64,000 bases of DNA, from assembly GCA_020846145.1 (NCBI GenBank), contig JADLEL010000170.1:16687-80686 (forward strand), written 5' to 3'. The notes under the pieces were generated by a model that searched no databases, was not told the origin of the DNA, and was given only the letters and a program-made list of their open reading frames with translations. Below, piece after piece: positions 17,315-26,029 of the stretch. A program made the translations under genes and the position numbers. The first letter of the stretch is position 1. Each line of letters starts with the position of its first letter. The DNA is from Pirellulales bacterium (GTDB lineage Bacteria > Planctomycetota > Planctomycetia > Pirellulales > Thermoguttaceae).

Positions 17315-18322
17315 TTAAAACTCGTGGAAGCCCGATTTGCGGCTGAACAGCAGCCAGAGGAAGAACGGGCCGCCCAGGAGCGCGGTGATGATGCCGACCG
17401 GCAACTCGGTGTCGGGAATGATCGTGCGGCCGAGCGTGTCGCAGACGACCAAAAACGCGCCGCCCAAAAGCATGGTGGCGGGAAAGAGCGTGCGGTGGTC
17501 GGGGCCGATCAGCAGCCGGCAGATATGCGGGGCCATCAGCCCCACGAAGCCGATCGGGCCGCAGACCGCGACCACCGCGCCGACCATCATCGAGACGGCG
17601 AAGTAGAGCAGCATTTTCGTCGATTCGAGGGCCACGCCGCGGCTGACGGCGAAGTCCTCGCCCATCAGCATCAGGTTCAATTCGTGAATCAGATAGGCGA
17701 CCAGCAGACAGCCGGCCAGGACGAAGGGGAGCACGGTCCAGACGTTGCCGAAATCGACGATGCTTTCGATTCCGCCCATCACCCAGCGCAACATGCGGTA
17801 CGACCGCGTGAAATCGCTCATGTATTGCAGGAAGAGGATCAGGCTGGAAAAGAAGAAACTCAGCGCCACCCCGGCCAGCAGCATGGTGGCGGTGGTCGAG
17901 CCTTTGGGCGCGCGGGTCGTGAGCAAATAGACCAGCAAAATGGTTGCGACCGCCCCGGCGAACGCGCAAATGGTTTGGGGGGGAATGCCGAGAATCAACG
18001 CCGTCCATCGCTCGGAGAAATAGGCGATGTAGATCGAAGCCCCCAGCGACGCGCCGCTCGAAATGCCGAGCGTGTAAGGCGTGGCCAGCGGATTGCGGAA
18101 CATGGCCTGAAAGACCATCCCGCTGACGGCCAGCGCCGTGCCCGCCAAAAACGTCATCGCCACGCGGGGAATCCGCAGCTTCCACAGCACGTTGATCGTG
18201 CCCGGTTCGCCGCTCTGCCAGAGATCGCTCAGCGGGACCGGATATCGGCCTACGAACGGAGCGACGAGCAGGGTGAGGATCGCCAACGCGAGCAGAATAG
18301 ATAGCACGAAGGTTTTATTCAT
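17315..18322 (-). CDS. FecCD/BtuC-family ABC transporter permease
   Basis: The 335-residue protein has about nine or ten membrane helices and the FecCD signature regions: LRIPRVAMTFLAGTALAVSG, PLATPYTLGISSGASLG, and CGPIGFVGLMAPHICRLLIG near the C-terminus, which is the ATPase-coupling loop. It would form the inner-membrane channel for a siderophore, heme or cobalamin importer. The start overlaps the ATPase stop by four bases (ATGA), so it is the third gene of the importer operon. Confidence 0.93.
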   Translation of the reverse strand: MNKTFVLSILLALAILTLLVAPFVGRYPVPLSDLWQSGEPGTINVLWKLRIPRVAMTFLAGTALAVSGMVFQAMFRNPLATPYTLGISSGASLGASIYIAYFSERWTALILGIPPQTICAFAGAVATILLVYLLTTRAPKGSTTATMLLAGVALSFFFSSLILFLQYMSDFTRSYRMLRWVMGGIESIVDFGNVWTVLPFVLAGCLLVAYLIHELNLMLMGEDFAVSRGVALESTKMLLYFAVSMMVGAVVAVCGPIGFVGLMAPHICRLLIGPDHRTLFPATMLLGGAFLVVCDTLGRTIIPDTELPVGIITALLGGPFFLWLLFSRKSGFHEF

Positions 18323-19125
18323 CGCGCCCCTCCGTTCACGCGGGGGACGATCATCGGAATGTGCGCCTGCGGATGATCGACCAACAACAGCGGCGTGCCG
18401 TAGATTTGCCGCAAAATATCGGGCTGCATGATTTCCGCCGGCGGGCCGTTGAACGCCACGCGGCCTTCCGCCAGCGCGACGACGCGGTCGGTTTCCAACA
18501 CGGCGTGGTTCAAATCGTGCGTAACCGAGACGATCGTAACCTCGAATTGCCGGTTCGCCGCCGCCATCAGCGCGAGAATTTCCGCCTGCCGGCCGTAATC
18601 CAAAAAAGTCGTCGGCTCGTCCAGCAGCCAGATCGACGCCCCCTGGGCCAGCGCGGCCGCGATATACACTTTCTGGCGTTCGCCGCCGCTTAGCGTGGTC
18701 AGGATTCGCTCGGCGAAGCGGGCCGTGTCGGTGCGCTCCATCGCCTCGCGGACGATGCGGCGGTCTTCCTTGCTCACCGAGGCGAACGGGCTGAGATACG
18801 GATAGCGGCACATCAGCAGAAATTGCTCGACCGTGAAGGGAATCAACCGGCCGTCGGCCTGCGGGACGTAGGCGATCAGCCGCGCGAGTTCCCGTTGAGA
18901 ATACCTTTCCGCGGGTACGCCGCGAATGAGCAGTTCGCCTTCGCCGCCGGCGAGGAGCCGATCGAAGCATTTCAAGAGCGTCGTTTTGCCCGCCCCGTTC
19001 GGCCCCACGATCGTTACATACTCGCCGCGTCGGATTTGGAACGAAACGTCGCGCAAAATTTCCTTCCCGCCCCGAGCGAGGGAAAAATGCTTCGCTTCGA
19101 GCACGATTTCGGCGGCGTCGGTCAT
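18319..19125 (-). CDS. ABC transporter ATP-binding protein (FecE/BtuD type)
   Basis: The 268-residue ATPase has Walker A GPNGAGKTT, signature LSGGERQ, Walker B WLLDEP and the switch His in VTHDLNHA. I chose ATG 19125 since it overlaps the binding-protein stop as ATGA, as does the next junction; an in-frame ATG four codons upstream is possible. It powers the permease encoded downstream. The length fits FecE/BtuD proteins. Confidence 0.94.
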   Translation of the reverse strand: MTDAAEIVLEAKHFSLARGGKEILRDVSFQIRRGEYVTIVGPNGAGKTTLLKCFDRLLAGGEGELLIRGVPAERYSQRELARLIAYVPQADGRLIPFTVEQFLLMCRYPYLSPFASVSKEDRRIVREAMERTDTARFAERILTTLSGGERQKVYIAAALAQGASIWLLDEPTTFLDYGRQAEILALMAAANRQFEVTIVSVTHDLNHAVLETDRVVALAEGRVAFNGPPAEIMQPDILRQIYGTPLLLVDHPQAHIPMIVPRVNGGAR

Positions 19126-20042
19126 GGTTCGTCCCAAGATATTTCCGGATGCAAAATCCGCGCGAGTTCCTCAATGGTCTCGGCGATCTTCGTGCCCGGC
19201 ACGGTGGCCGATTTGTCGAAGGCGTACACGCGGCGCTGCTTGACGGCCGCAACGCCGGCGAGTTGCAGCCAATCGGCCAGGGTGCCGGCGGAGGTCGCTT
19301 CCCTTTGATTCAGGCCATCGACGAGATCGACGACCACTTCGGGATCGAGGTGCAATATCACTTCCGGCGAAACGGTGGGATAGCGGACGGTTCCCCGCGC
19401 GTAGGCGTTTTGGCCGCCGGCGCAGTCGATCATCTCGCTGTAATAATCGTCACGGCCGGCGATATAAACATCGGCGAGGCGGCCGGGGATCATGGTCCGC
19501 TCGATGCAAAACAGCACCCGCGGACGCGGGCATCCGGCCGTCTTGCGGCGGACGCGGTCGAGCCGCGCTTGCATGTCGCCGGCCAGGCAGTTTCCCAAGG
19601 CCTCCTCGCCGCACGCCGCGCCGATGGCGCGGATCGACTCGATGCATCCCTTGACGTTTTGATGGCACACCGCGAGCGTGTGCAGGCCGAGTTGCCGCAA
19701 GCCGGGCATCGCCTTTTCGTGTTCCGTGAGGATCAACACCAGATCGGGCTTGAGCCGCAAAATGGTCTCGAGATTCGGATCGAGGAAGCCGCCGACCTGG
19801 GGCTTGCCCGCCACCTGGGGAATGTGGTTCATCAGACAATACCGCGAAACGCCGACGATGCGGTCTTCTAGTTTCAAATCGCAAAGGATTTGCGTCAGGC
19901 TGGGGGCCAGCGAGATGATCCGCCGGCAGTTTTGCGGAGAGGTATGCACCTCGTCCGGCTCGCGGCAATACCGATCGCGAAGCGCAAAACTCCCGGCAAA
20001 CATCGCCAGACAGATCACGATTAATATTAGGCGGCCGTTCAT
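19122..20042 (-). CDS. ABC transporter substrate-binding protein (BtuF/FecB type)
   Basis: The 306-residue protein starts with an N-terminal membrane segment (LILIVICLAMFAGSFALRD) and then the class III binding-protein fold: RRIISLAPSLTQILCDL, GFLDPNLETILRLKPDLVL and the C-terminal lobe. This pattern (asking where a corrinoid, heme or siderophore sits between two lobes) fits BtuF/FecB/HemT families. The ligand is not decided. No cobalamin riboswitch core was found in the upstream 290 bp and no TonB receptor is adjacent. It is the first gene of the operon. Confidence 0.9.
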   Translation of the reverse strand: MNGRLILIVICLAMFAGSFALRDRYCREPDEVHTSPQNCRRIISLAPSLTQILCDLKLEDRIVGVSRYCLMNHIPQVAGKPQVGGFLDPNLETILRLKPDLVLILTEHEKAMPGLRQLGLHTLAVCHQNVKGCIESIRAIGAACGEEALGNCLAGDMQARLDRVRRKTAGCPRPRVLFCIERTMIPGRLADVYIAGRDDYYSEMIDCAGGQNAYARGTVRYPTVSPEVILHLDPEVVVDLVDGLNQREATSAGTLADWLQLAGVAAVKQRRVYAFDKSATVPGTKIAETIEELARILHPEISWDEP

Positions 20043-20333
20043 GGGAAGATGGCTTTGCAGTCGTGGATCGCGGTATATTTCTCCACTTTAACACAGAACC
20101 AAGAGGATTCGTAAGACCAGCGACCGGTTTCCATGATGGCAGAGCCGACAACGCAAGTCATATTGATTTCGTAATGTAGTCATTGCGATAACATCTTGGG
20201 ATAAGTCATTGTATTCGATTATGTCGCAAGTCGTTGTATTGCAAGGACTAAAGCATGTAGCAATTTGATCGGCACGATGAATGCGTAGGATTATTCTCAA
20301 ACACCATCCCCCCTGGAATGAAAGGAAATCGCC
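20043..20333. other. Divergent promoter region with short direct repeats
   Basis: About 290 bp between the importer operon and the small exported gene. An AAGTC(A/G)TTGTATT motif occurs twice (near 20203 and 20228) with a related TAGTCATTG near 20176, at 25-27-bp intervals; these could be operator sites. No gene or riboswitch core is visible. Confidence 0.35.
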
Positions 20334-20672
20334 ATGTTGAAGTTCACGGTATCGGTTGTGGCGCTCAGTTTGATCCTCTTGCTTGCGGGACCGGCTTTTG
20401 CCGACGGTTACGGATCGCATCGTGGCGGTCCTCCGCATGGCGCGTATTATCACGGCGGTCATGGCTACCACGGCGGATACGGCTACGGGGGCTATGCCCC
20501 CTCGGTATATCGACCGCGGGTCGTGTATTCTCCGGTGCCTTATGTTTATCCTCGGCCCGTGATCGTCGCGCCCGTTTATCGACCGGTTTATCCGGGTTAC
20601 GGATGCTACGGGGCGCCGGGCGGCAGTTTGTACCTGCAAGGCCGCAATTTCAGTTTCGGAGTCGGCTTTTAA
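20334..20672 (+). CDS. Small exported Gly/Tyr/Pro-rich protein
   Basis: The 112-residue protein has a clear signal peptide (LLLAGPAFADG). The mature part is rich in Gly, Tyr, His and Pro (GAYYHGGHGYHGGYGYGGY, then PVYRPVYPGYG). Such small low-complexity secreted proteins are common in planctomycetes and have no known function. A strong Shine-Dalgarno (AATGAAAGGAAA) precedes the ATG. Confidence 0.75.
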   Translation: MLKFTVSVVALSLILLLAGPAFADGYGSHRGGPPHGAYYHGGHGYHGGYGYGGYAPSVYRPRVVYSPVPYVYPRPVIVAPVYRPVYPGYGCYGAPGGSLYLQGRNFSFGVGF

Positions 20673-20688
20673 GTAAATCGGTGCGGTG

Positions 20689-20715
20689 CCATGCCCACGC
20701 TTGTCGTGGGCATGG
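20689..20715. repeat. Hairpin downstream of the Gly/Tyr-rich gene
   Basis: CCATGCCCACG CTTGT CGTGGGCATGG has a perfect 11-bp stem, 17 bp after the stop codon. No T-run follows, so it may be a transcript-stabilising or repeat hairpin rather than a terminator. Confidence 0.7.
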
Positions 20716-20795
20716 TGAAGGCCTTTCGGATTTATCCTTTTTCGGGTAGAAAAGCCGATCGGTAAACCAAATAGCATCCTTCGAGCCGTGCCTAC

Positions 20796-21629
20796 ATGCC
20801 CTATTCGCAGGAAACCGTATCGGGCCGATCGGGCCTGAAGCTTTTTCTCCAGCGCTGGTTGCCCGCGGGAGCGGTCCGCGCGGCGGTGGCGCTGGTGCAC
20901 GGCGTGAACGAACACGGCGGGCGGTACGGGCGGCTGGCCGAGGAGTTGAACGGCCGCGGCATCGCGGTGCATGCGATCGATCTTCGGGGATTCGGCCGCT
21001 CGGAAGGCGAACGCGGCCTGGTGCTCGGCTTCGACGAATTTTTGGACGACGTCGAACTGCTTCTCGCCCAAACTGCGGCGGCGCATCCCGGCAAGCCGCT
21101 CTTTCTCTTGGGGCACAGCATGGGCGGAGAAATCGCCACCTGGCTGACGATCGAACGGCAGCCGCGGATCGACGGATTGATCTTGAGCGCGCCGGCGCTT
21201 TTGGTCGGCGGCAACGTTTTTCCGATATTGCGGCATTTGGCGGCGTTTTTCAGCCGCGTTTTGCCGCGACTGCGGCTGCGGCGGATGGGCACGCGATTCA
21301 TGTCGCGCGATCCCCAGGTGATCGAGGATTTCAAGAACGATCCGCTCGTGTATCACGGCAAATTCGCCGTGCGCACGGGCGCGGAAATTCTCCGCACGGT
21401 GAAGCTGATCCGCCGCCGAATGGAGGACGTGCGCGTGCCGCTGCTGGTCATGCACGGCACCCGCGACCTCGTTACCGACCCGAACGGCAGCCGCCAACTT
21501 TACGCCCGCGCCTCCTCGGCCGACAAGACCCTGCGCCTCTATCCCGGCCTCTATCACGAGATCTTCAACGAACCGGAACGCGAGCAGGTGATCGGGGACT
21601 TGATCGCGTGGATCGAGCAAAGAAGTTGA
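20796..21629 (+). CDS. Alpha/beta hydrolase (monoacylglycerol lipase/lysophospholipase-like)
   Basis: The 277-residue cytoplasmic hydrolase has the Hydrolase_4 plan: VHGVNEHGGRYG oxyanion region, LLGHSMGG with the nucleophile Ser near residue 109, acid Asp in MHGTRDLVT and base His in GLYHEIFNE. The closest known functions are monoacylglycerol lipase and lysophospholipase PldB. It has no signal peptide. It is probably monocistronic; the next gene has its own promoter. Confidence 0.88.
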   Translation: MPYSQETVSGRSGLKLFLQRWLPAGAVRAAVALVHGVNEHGGRYGRLAEELNGRGIAVHAIDLRGFGRSEGERGLVLGFDEFLDDVELLLAQTAAAHPGKPLFLLGHSMGGEIATWLTIERQPRIDGLILSAPALLVGGNVFPILRHLAAFFSRVLPRLRLRRMGTRFMSRDPQVIEDFKNDPLVYHGKFAVRTGAEILRTVKLIRRRMEDVRVPLLVMHGTRDLVTDPNGSRQLYARASSADKTLRLYPGLYHEIFNEPEREQVIGDLIAWIEQRS

Positions 21630-21651
21630 ACCGGGCGGCGATTGGCTTCGT

Positions 21652-21680
21652 TTGTCCCCTTGCTATGACTTGCGTATAAT
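21652..21680 (+). promoter_or_regulatory. Sigma-70-type promoter of the VOC gene
   Basis: TTGTCC (21652-21657), a 17-bp spacer and TATAAT (21675-21680), 43 bp before the VOC start. Confidence 0.7.
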
Positions 21681-21722
21681 TCGGAAAACATTTTTCCCCA
21701 CTTTTTCCAAGGAATGAAAATC

Positions 21723-22187
21723 ATGGCCAATCGACCCGCCAAACCGGCGAACATGCCCTGGATGCTGCCCGCGCTTACCGTGAAGGACGCCGACGCCTCC
21801 ACGGCCTTCTACGAAAAAGCGTTCGGATTCGAAAAACGGTTCTCGATGCCCGGCCCCGACGGTCGCACGATGCATGCCGAAGTGTCTTGGCGCGACGGGC
21901 TGTTCATGATCGGCCCGGAAAACGACGCCGGTCCCTGTAAGTCGCCGGCCACGCTGGGCGTGCGGCCCTCCTCGTCGCTCTACGTCTATTGCGACGACGT
22001 CGATGCCCTTTTCAAGCGGGCCGCCGCCGCCGGCGCCGCCGTCGATATGCCGCCCCAAGACATGTTCTGGGGCGATCGCATGTGTTCGCTGGTCGATCCC
22101 GACGGCTATATCTGGTGCTTCGCCACGAACGTGGCCGATTTCGATCCCACGCAAGCCCCGCAGGGATGCCCGGCGAAAGAAAGTTGA
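21723..22187 (+). CDS. VOC/glyoxalase-superfamily protein
   Basis: The 154-residue protein has two beta-alpha-beta-beta-beta modules: PALTVKDADASTAFYEKAFGF in the first and LYVYCDDVDALFKRAAAAG with CSLVDPDGYIWCFATN in the second. Members include glyoxalase I, extradiol dioxygenases and fosfomycin-resistance proteins; this one is closest in style to the PhnB/YdeI-like uncharacterised VOC proteins. I chose the ATG at 21723 because AAGGA is then about 9 nt upstream; the ATG at 21714 is adjacent to that motif. Substrate unknown. Confidence 0.85.
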   Translation: MANRPAKPANMPWMLPALTVKDADASTAFYEKAFGFEKRFSMPGPDGRTMHAEVSWRDGLFMIGPENDAGPCKSPATLGVRPSSSLYVYCDDVDALFKRAAAAGAAVDMPPQDMFWGDRMCSLVDPDGYIWCFATNVADFDPTQAPQGCPAKES

Positions 22188-22208
22188 ACGTAACCGTTCA
22201 CCGCCCAT

Positions 22209-22328
22209 GTAGTAGGCACACTCCGTGTGCCGTCCGACGTATCGGATAATCCGCGAAAAATTCCCAGAACGGCACACGGAGTGTGCCTACTACTTTGCCT
22301 CGGACGGCACACGGAGTGTGCCTACTAC
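22209..22328. repeat. Palindromic repeat R6 (three half-elements)
   Basis: GTAGTAGGCACACTCCGTGTGCC at 22209 is followed by two copies of its reverse complement ending GTGTGCCTACTAC at 22292 and 22328. The outer halves can form a long hairpin. Convergent genes flank it. Confidence 0.85.
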
Positions 22329-22366
22329 ATTACCGCCCCCACGCCGGCGTCCGCCGCCGGGGGAGG

Positions 22367-23611
22367 CTACTCGTATCGCAACGCTTCGATGGGGTCCATC
22401 TTGCTCGCCTTGCGCGCGGGGTAGAAGCCGAAGAACAGGCCCACCGAGCCGGCGAAGAGCAGGGAGATGACGATGGAATTGACCGAGATGATGACCGGCC
22501 ATTTGGTGAAAGTATAGATGGAATTGATGGCGTAGGTGAGTCCGAAGGTGAAGGCGATGCCCAGGGCCACGCCCAGCAGCCCGCCGAGGGTGGAGAGCAT
22601 GATCGCCTCGACCAGGAATTGCCGCAAAATGTCGCGGGGCCGCGCGCCGACCGCCATGCGGATGCCGATCTCCCGCGTCCGCTCGGTTACCGAAACCAGC
22701 ATGATGTTCATGATCCCGATGCCGCCGACGATCAGCGACACGCCGGCGATCGAGCCTAAGAGGATCGTCATGACGGTGGTGATAGTGCTGAAGGCGCTGA
22801 CGAATTCCGAAGTGTTGCGCACCTCGAAATCATCGGCCATTCCCCGCACGATGCGGTGCCGCTCGCGCAGCAGCGCCTTGATCTCGCCGGTGGCGTCTTC
22901 CATGCGGTCGGCCGAGCGCGCCGAGACCATGAGCGACGCGACCCATTCCTCCGGCCAGCCGAACAGCCGCTTGTGCAGCGTGGATGCCGGCATCAGCACG
23001 ATGCTGTCCTGCTCTTCGCCGAAGATGTTCGCCTCGCGGGTTTCGAGAACGCCCACGATCTCGAAGGGAATGCCCTTGATGCGCAGGCTCTGGCCGACGG
23101 GGTCCGCGGCGGGAAACAGGTTGTCGGCGATGGTCTGCCCGATGACGCAGACTTTGGCCGCCGAGTGGATGTCGCCTTGCGTGAAAAAACCGCCCCGCCC
23201 GAGTTGCCAATTCCGCACCGTCAGATACTGCGTATTGACGCCGAGGATGCGATCGATGTGGCAATTCAGATCGCCGGCGACCGCCTGGCCGCTGTGATAG
23301 ACGATCGGCGAGGCGGCCAAAACGGCAGGACATTCCTCGGCCAGCGCCTCGGCGTCCGAGGCGATCAGGCCGGTGCCGGAACGCTTCCGCTCGCCATCGC
23401 GCGACCGCCAATTGTTCCATACGTAAATCACGTTCGTGCCGCTCAGGCTCAAAACTTCGCTCTTGACCTTGTTGCCGGCCGATTGGCAGATCGAGACCAG
23501 CAGAATCACCGCCCAAACGCCGATCACGATGCCCAGCACGGTCAAGGCGGCGCGCATCTTGCTCCGGGCCAAGGCTTGCAGGGCGACTCGGATTGTCATC
23601 AGAACGTCCAT
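22367..23611 (-). CDS. MacB-like ABC transporter permease (FtsX/MacB_PCD)
   Basis: The 414-residue protein has an N-terminal helix (ALTVLGIVIGVWAVILLVSI), a long periplasmic domain of about 240 residues and three C-terminal helices (GSIAGVSLIVGGIGIMNIML then RTREIGIRMAVGARPRDIL, the FtsX signature). This is a MacB-type mechanotransmission permease lacking its own ATPase domain. It is encoded last in the three-gene minus-strand operon, 24 bp after the adaptor. Confidence 0.92.
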   Translation of the reverse strand: MDVLMTIRVALQALARSKMRAALTVLGIVIGVWAVILLVSICQSAGNKVKSEVLSLSGTNVIYVWNNWRSRDGERKRSGTGLIASDAEALAEECPAVLAASPIVYHSGQAVAGDLNCHIDRILGVNTQYLTVRNWQLGRGGFFTQGDIHSAAKVCVIGQTIADNLFPAADPVGQSLRIKGIPFEIVGVLETREANIFGEEQDSIVLMPASTLHKRLFGWPEEWVASLMVSARSADRMEDATGEIKALLRERHRIVRGMADDFEVRNTSEFVSAFSTITTVMTILLGSIAGVSLIVGGIGIMNIMLVSVTERTREIGIRMAVGARPRDILRQFLVEAIMLSTLGGLLGVALGIAFTFGLTYAINSIYTFTKWPVIISVNSIVISLLFAGSVGLFFGFYPARKASKMDPIEALRYE

Positions 23612-23635
23612 CGATCTCTTCCGTAAGGCCGCGGA

Positions 23636-25081
23636 TTATTTCTGCGGCGCTTTCGCGGCCGCCGCCTCGGCGGCGGTCTTCATGCCGGTCACCACTTTGC
23701 TCCCGTCTTTCAGATCGCCGGAGACGAGTTCCGTGCGGCGGGCGTCGCTTAAGCCGACGGTAACTTCGACCGGCGAGAGCAGTTCGCCGTCGATGATCCA
23801 GACGTATTTTTTCCTGCCGGCGTCGCCGTTGCCCTTCGGTTTCTCTTTTTTCTCCTTCGCGCCGGCGGCGGGGGCGTCGGCGTTTTTCTCGTTCTTCCCG
23901 TCGGCGTTTTCCTTGCCGTTCGCGGCGTTTTCTTCTTCCTCGTCGCTCGATTTGTCCTTGGCCGCGGAACCGCTCTCTTCCTGCTCCTCATCGCTCTTCA
24001 ATCCTTCGAGCACGGCCAGATGCCGGGGATGCACCATTTCGGGCTTGGGATGGAAACGCAACGCGGCGTTGGGAATTTTCAGCACTTGCTCGTGCCTGTC
24101 GATTTGAAACACCAGATTGGCCGTCATGCCGGGCAGGAGCTTCAATTCCGTATTCGGCGCTTCGACCACCGCCACGTAGGTTACCACGCTCACCTGCACG
24201 TTCGGCAGGGTGGCCTTGGGGCCGAGGCGGACTTGGACGATCTTCCCCTCGAACTTCTCCTCGCGGTAGGCATCCACCGTGAAATGCACGGGCTGGCCGT
24301 TCTTCTCCGCCTTTCGCACGAGGCCGATGTCCGCCTCGTCGATCGACGCCAGAATCCAAACCTTTTTCTCCAGTTCGGGCGCGACGACGAACATCACCGG
24401 CGTCTGATACTGCGACGCCAGCGTTTGGCCGGCATCGACTTTGCGGTCGATGACGATCCCGTCCACCGGCGAATGGATGGAAGTATAGCCGCGGTTCGCC
24501 TCCGCCATTTCCAAGGCCGCCCGATTCTGCTCGACGGTCGCTTCGGCCAGTTTGACGGTGGCGGCGGCCATTTCGTAGTTGGCCTCCGCCAGATCGTAGT
24601 CGCTGTCGGTGATGCCCTTTACGGCGCGATTCGTGCCCGGAATGCCCGGCATATTGTGCAAATCCTTGGCGCGTTTGAAATCCCGCTCGGTCTGATGCAG
24701 CTTCGCCTTGCTCTGCGCCAAATTCGCCAGCGAATGGTCCAGCAAGGATTTTGCCTGGCGGCATTGGGCCGCGAAAACCCGGGGATCGATCTCCGCCAGA
24801 AGCTGGTCCTTCCGGACTCGGTCGTTGAAATCCACGCAGACTTTCTGGATCGGCCCGGAAACGAACGCGCCGACCTGGACGCTCAAGATGGGCTGCACGG
24901 TTCCGGTGCATTTTACCTCGAAGGAGATATCGCCGCTGCGGACCGTGCCCACGCGAAACAGGTCGGCCGCCGAGGTTTTCCAATGGTCGTGCAATTTCCG
25001 ATAGCCCACCCAGGCGGCGCCGAGAAATCCGACGCCGGCCAGCAGCCAGAATAATCGCCGTTTGGTCATTTTGAGGAACAT
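23636..25081 (-). CDS. MacA-like periplasmic adaptor with charged linker
   Basis: The 481-residue membrane-fusion protein has an N-terminal anchor (LFWLLAGVGFLGAAWVGY), a barrel-sandwich hybrid (VQVGAFVSGPIQKVCVDFND) and a helical hairpin rich in Ala and Gln/Glu. A beta-barrel and membrane-proximal region follow. Between the barrel and the C-terminal domain (about residues 359-424) is a Lys/Glu/Asn/Ala low-complexity insertion (SDEEQEESGSAAKDK and repeats) that is not usual in this family. It would couple the transporter to an outer-membrane channel. The start at 25081 has AAGGG about 6 nt upstream; it overlaps the ATPase stop by 16 nt. An alternative ATG at 25069 would make an ATGA overlap. 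Confidence 0.9.
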   Translation of the reverse strand: MFLKMTKRRLFWLLAGVGFLGAAWVGYRKLHDHWKTSAADLFRVGTVRSGDISFEVKCTGTVQPILSVQVGAFVSGPIQKVCVDFNDRVRKDQLLAEIDPRVFAAQCRQAKSLLDHSLANLAQSKAKLHQTERDFKRAKDLHNMPGIPGTNRAVKGITDSDYDLAEANYEMAAATVKLAEATVEQNRAALEMAEANRGYTSIHSPVDGIVIDRKVDAGQTLASQYQTPVMFVVAPELEKKVWILASIDEADIGLVRKAEKNGQPVHFTVDAYREEKFEGKIVQVRLGPKATLPNVQVSVVTYVAVVEAPNTELKLLPGMTANLVFQIDRHEQVLKIPNAALRFHPKPEMVHPRHLAVLEGLKSDEEQEESGSAAKDKSSDEEEENAANGKENADGKNEKNADAPAAGAKEKKEKPKGNGDAGRKKYVWIIDGELLSPVEVTVGLSDARRTELVSGDLKDGSKVVTGMKTAAEAAAAKAPQK

Positions 25082-25785
25082 GTCGGCCCTTCTTTCTCGG
25101 TGCAGCCGGAATCGCTCACCACCGCGCCGTCGCGGAGGTTTATCTGCCGGCGGGCCCGCTCGGCGACTTCCCGGTCGTGGGTTACGAGGATAACCGTAAT
25201 GCCTTCCTCGCGATTCAATTGCGCGACCAACTCCATCACCTCTTGGCTGGTGTGGGAGTCGAGATTGCCGGTCGGCTCGTCGGCCAAAAGGATCGACGGT
25301 CGATTGGCCAGCGCCCGGGCGATGGCCACGCGCTGCTGTTCTCCGCCCGACAACTGCGAGGGATAGTGGTCCAGCCGCTCTTCTAAACCGACTCTCTTCA
25401 TCAGCATCCGCGCGCGCTCGTGCCGCCGCCGGCCGCGGAGCCGCTGCGAGTAGAGCATCGGTAGTTCGACGTTCTCGAGCGCGCTGATCCGCGTCAAGAG
25501 GTTGAAATTCTGAAATACGAATCCGATCTTTCGATTGCGCAGCCGGGCGCGCTCGTCGAGCGACATTTTGACGACTTCCGCGCCGTCGAGCAGATAACTG
25601 CCGCTGGTGGGCCGGTCGATGCAGCCGATGGAATTCATGAGCGTCGATTTGCCCGATCCCGAAGGCCCCATGAGCGCCAGATACTCCCCCCGCTCGATGT
25701 CCAGCGAGACGCCCGCCAAGGCGCGGACCTCGACTTCGCCGCGGCGGTAGGTCTTGCAGACGTTTTGAAGCTGTATGAAAGCCAT
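25066..25785 (-). CDS. MacB/LolD-like ABC ATPase
   Basis: The 239-residue ATPase has Walker A GPSGSGKSTLMN, Q-loop VFQNFNLL, signature LSGGEQQRVAIARAL, Walker B ILLADEPTGNLD and switch His VTHDRE. These are typical of the MacB/LolD/FtsE type. The start at 25785 begins with the family-typical AFIQLQNVCKTY; an ATG nine codons upstream (25812) is less likely. It is first in the operon with the adaptor and permease. A TATAAT lies on the minus strand at 25876-25881. Confidence 0.92.
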   Translation of the reverse strand: MAFIQLQNVCKTYRRGEVEVRALAGVSLDIERGEYLALMGPSGSGKSTLMNSIGCIDRPTSGSYLLDGAEVVKMSLDERARLRNRKIGFVFQNFNLLTRISALENVELPMLYSQRLRGRRRHERARMLMKRVGLEERLDHYPSQLSGGEQQRVAIARALANRPSILLADEPTGNLDSHTSQEVMELVAQLNREEGITVILVTHDREVAERARRQINLRDGAVVSDSGCTEKEGPTCSSK

Positions 25786-25927
25786 ATCTACCCCATGCCT
25801 TGACGATTGCACGACGATGAAGGCCTGAAATGCTTGCCCGGCGCTGCGGACGCGATCGACTTCCGCGCGTCCTCCATTATAATCAATTTTCGCCGATTTG
25901 CACCAATTTTGTAATTATTTTTCTCCC

Positions 25928-26014
25928 TCGTTTAGCCCGGAGCCAACGGCGACGGCGGGCGTAAAGAAGACTGGGGATATCCCCCGCCGTCGCCGTTGGC
26001 TCCGGGCTAAACGA
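25928..26014. repeat. Palindromic repeat R3, copy 1
   Basis: TCGTTTAGCCCGGAGCCAAC and its exact reverse complement, extended by GGCGACGGCGG, flank a 20-bp loop. Another complete copy is at 63891-63978 and a half copy at 58417-58448. The loop sequences differ while the arms are identical. Confidence 0.9.
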
Positions 26015-26029
26015 ATTTCGCGGTGCAGT

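Noticed and set aside
17213..18304. 363-residue plus-strand frame (Gln/Glu/Arg-rich)
   Set aside because: It starts inside an R1 repeat and overlaps the permease gene on the other strand.
20043..20333. Cobalamin riboswitch upstream of the BtuFDC-like operon
   Set aside because: The B12-box core pattern was not found on the minus strand; only short direct repeats are seen.
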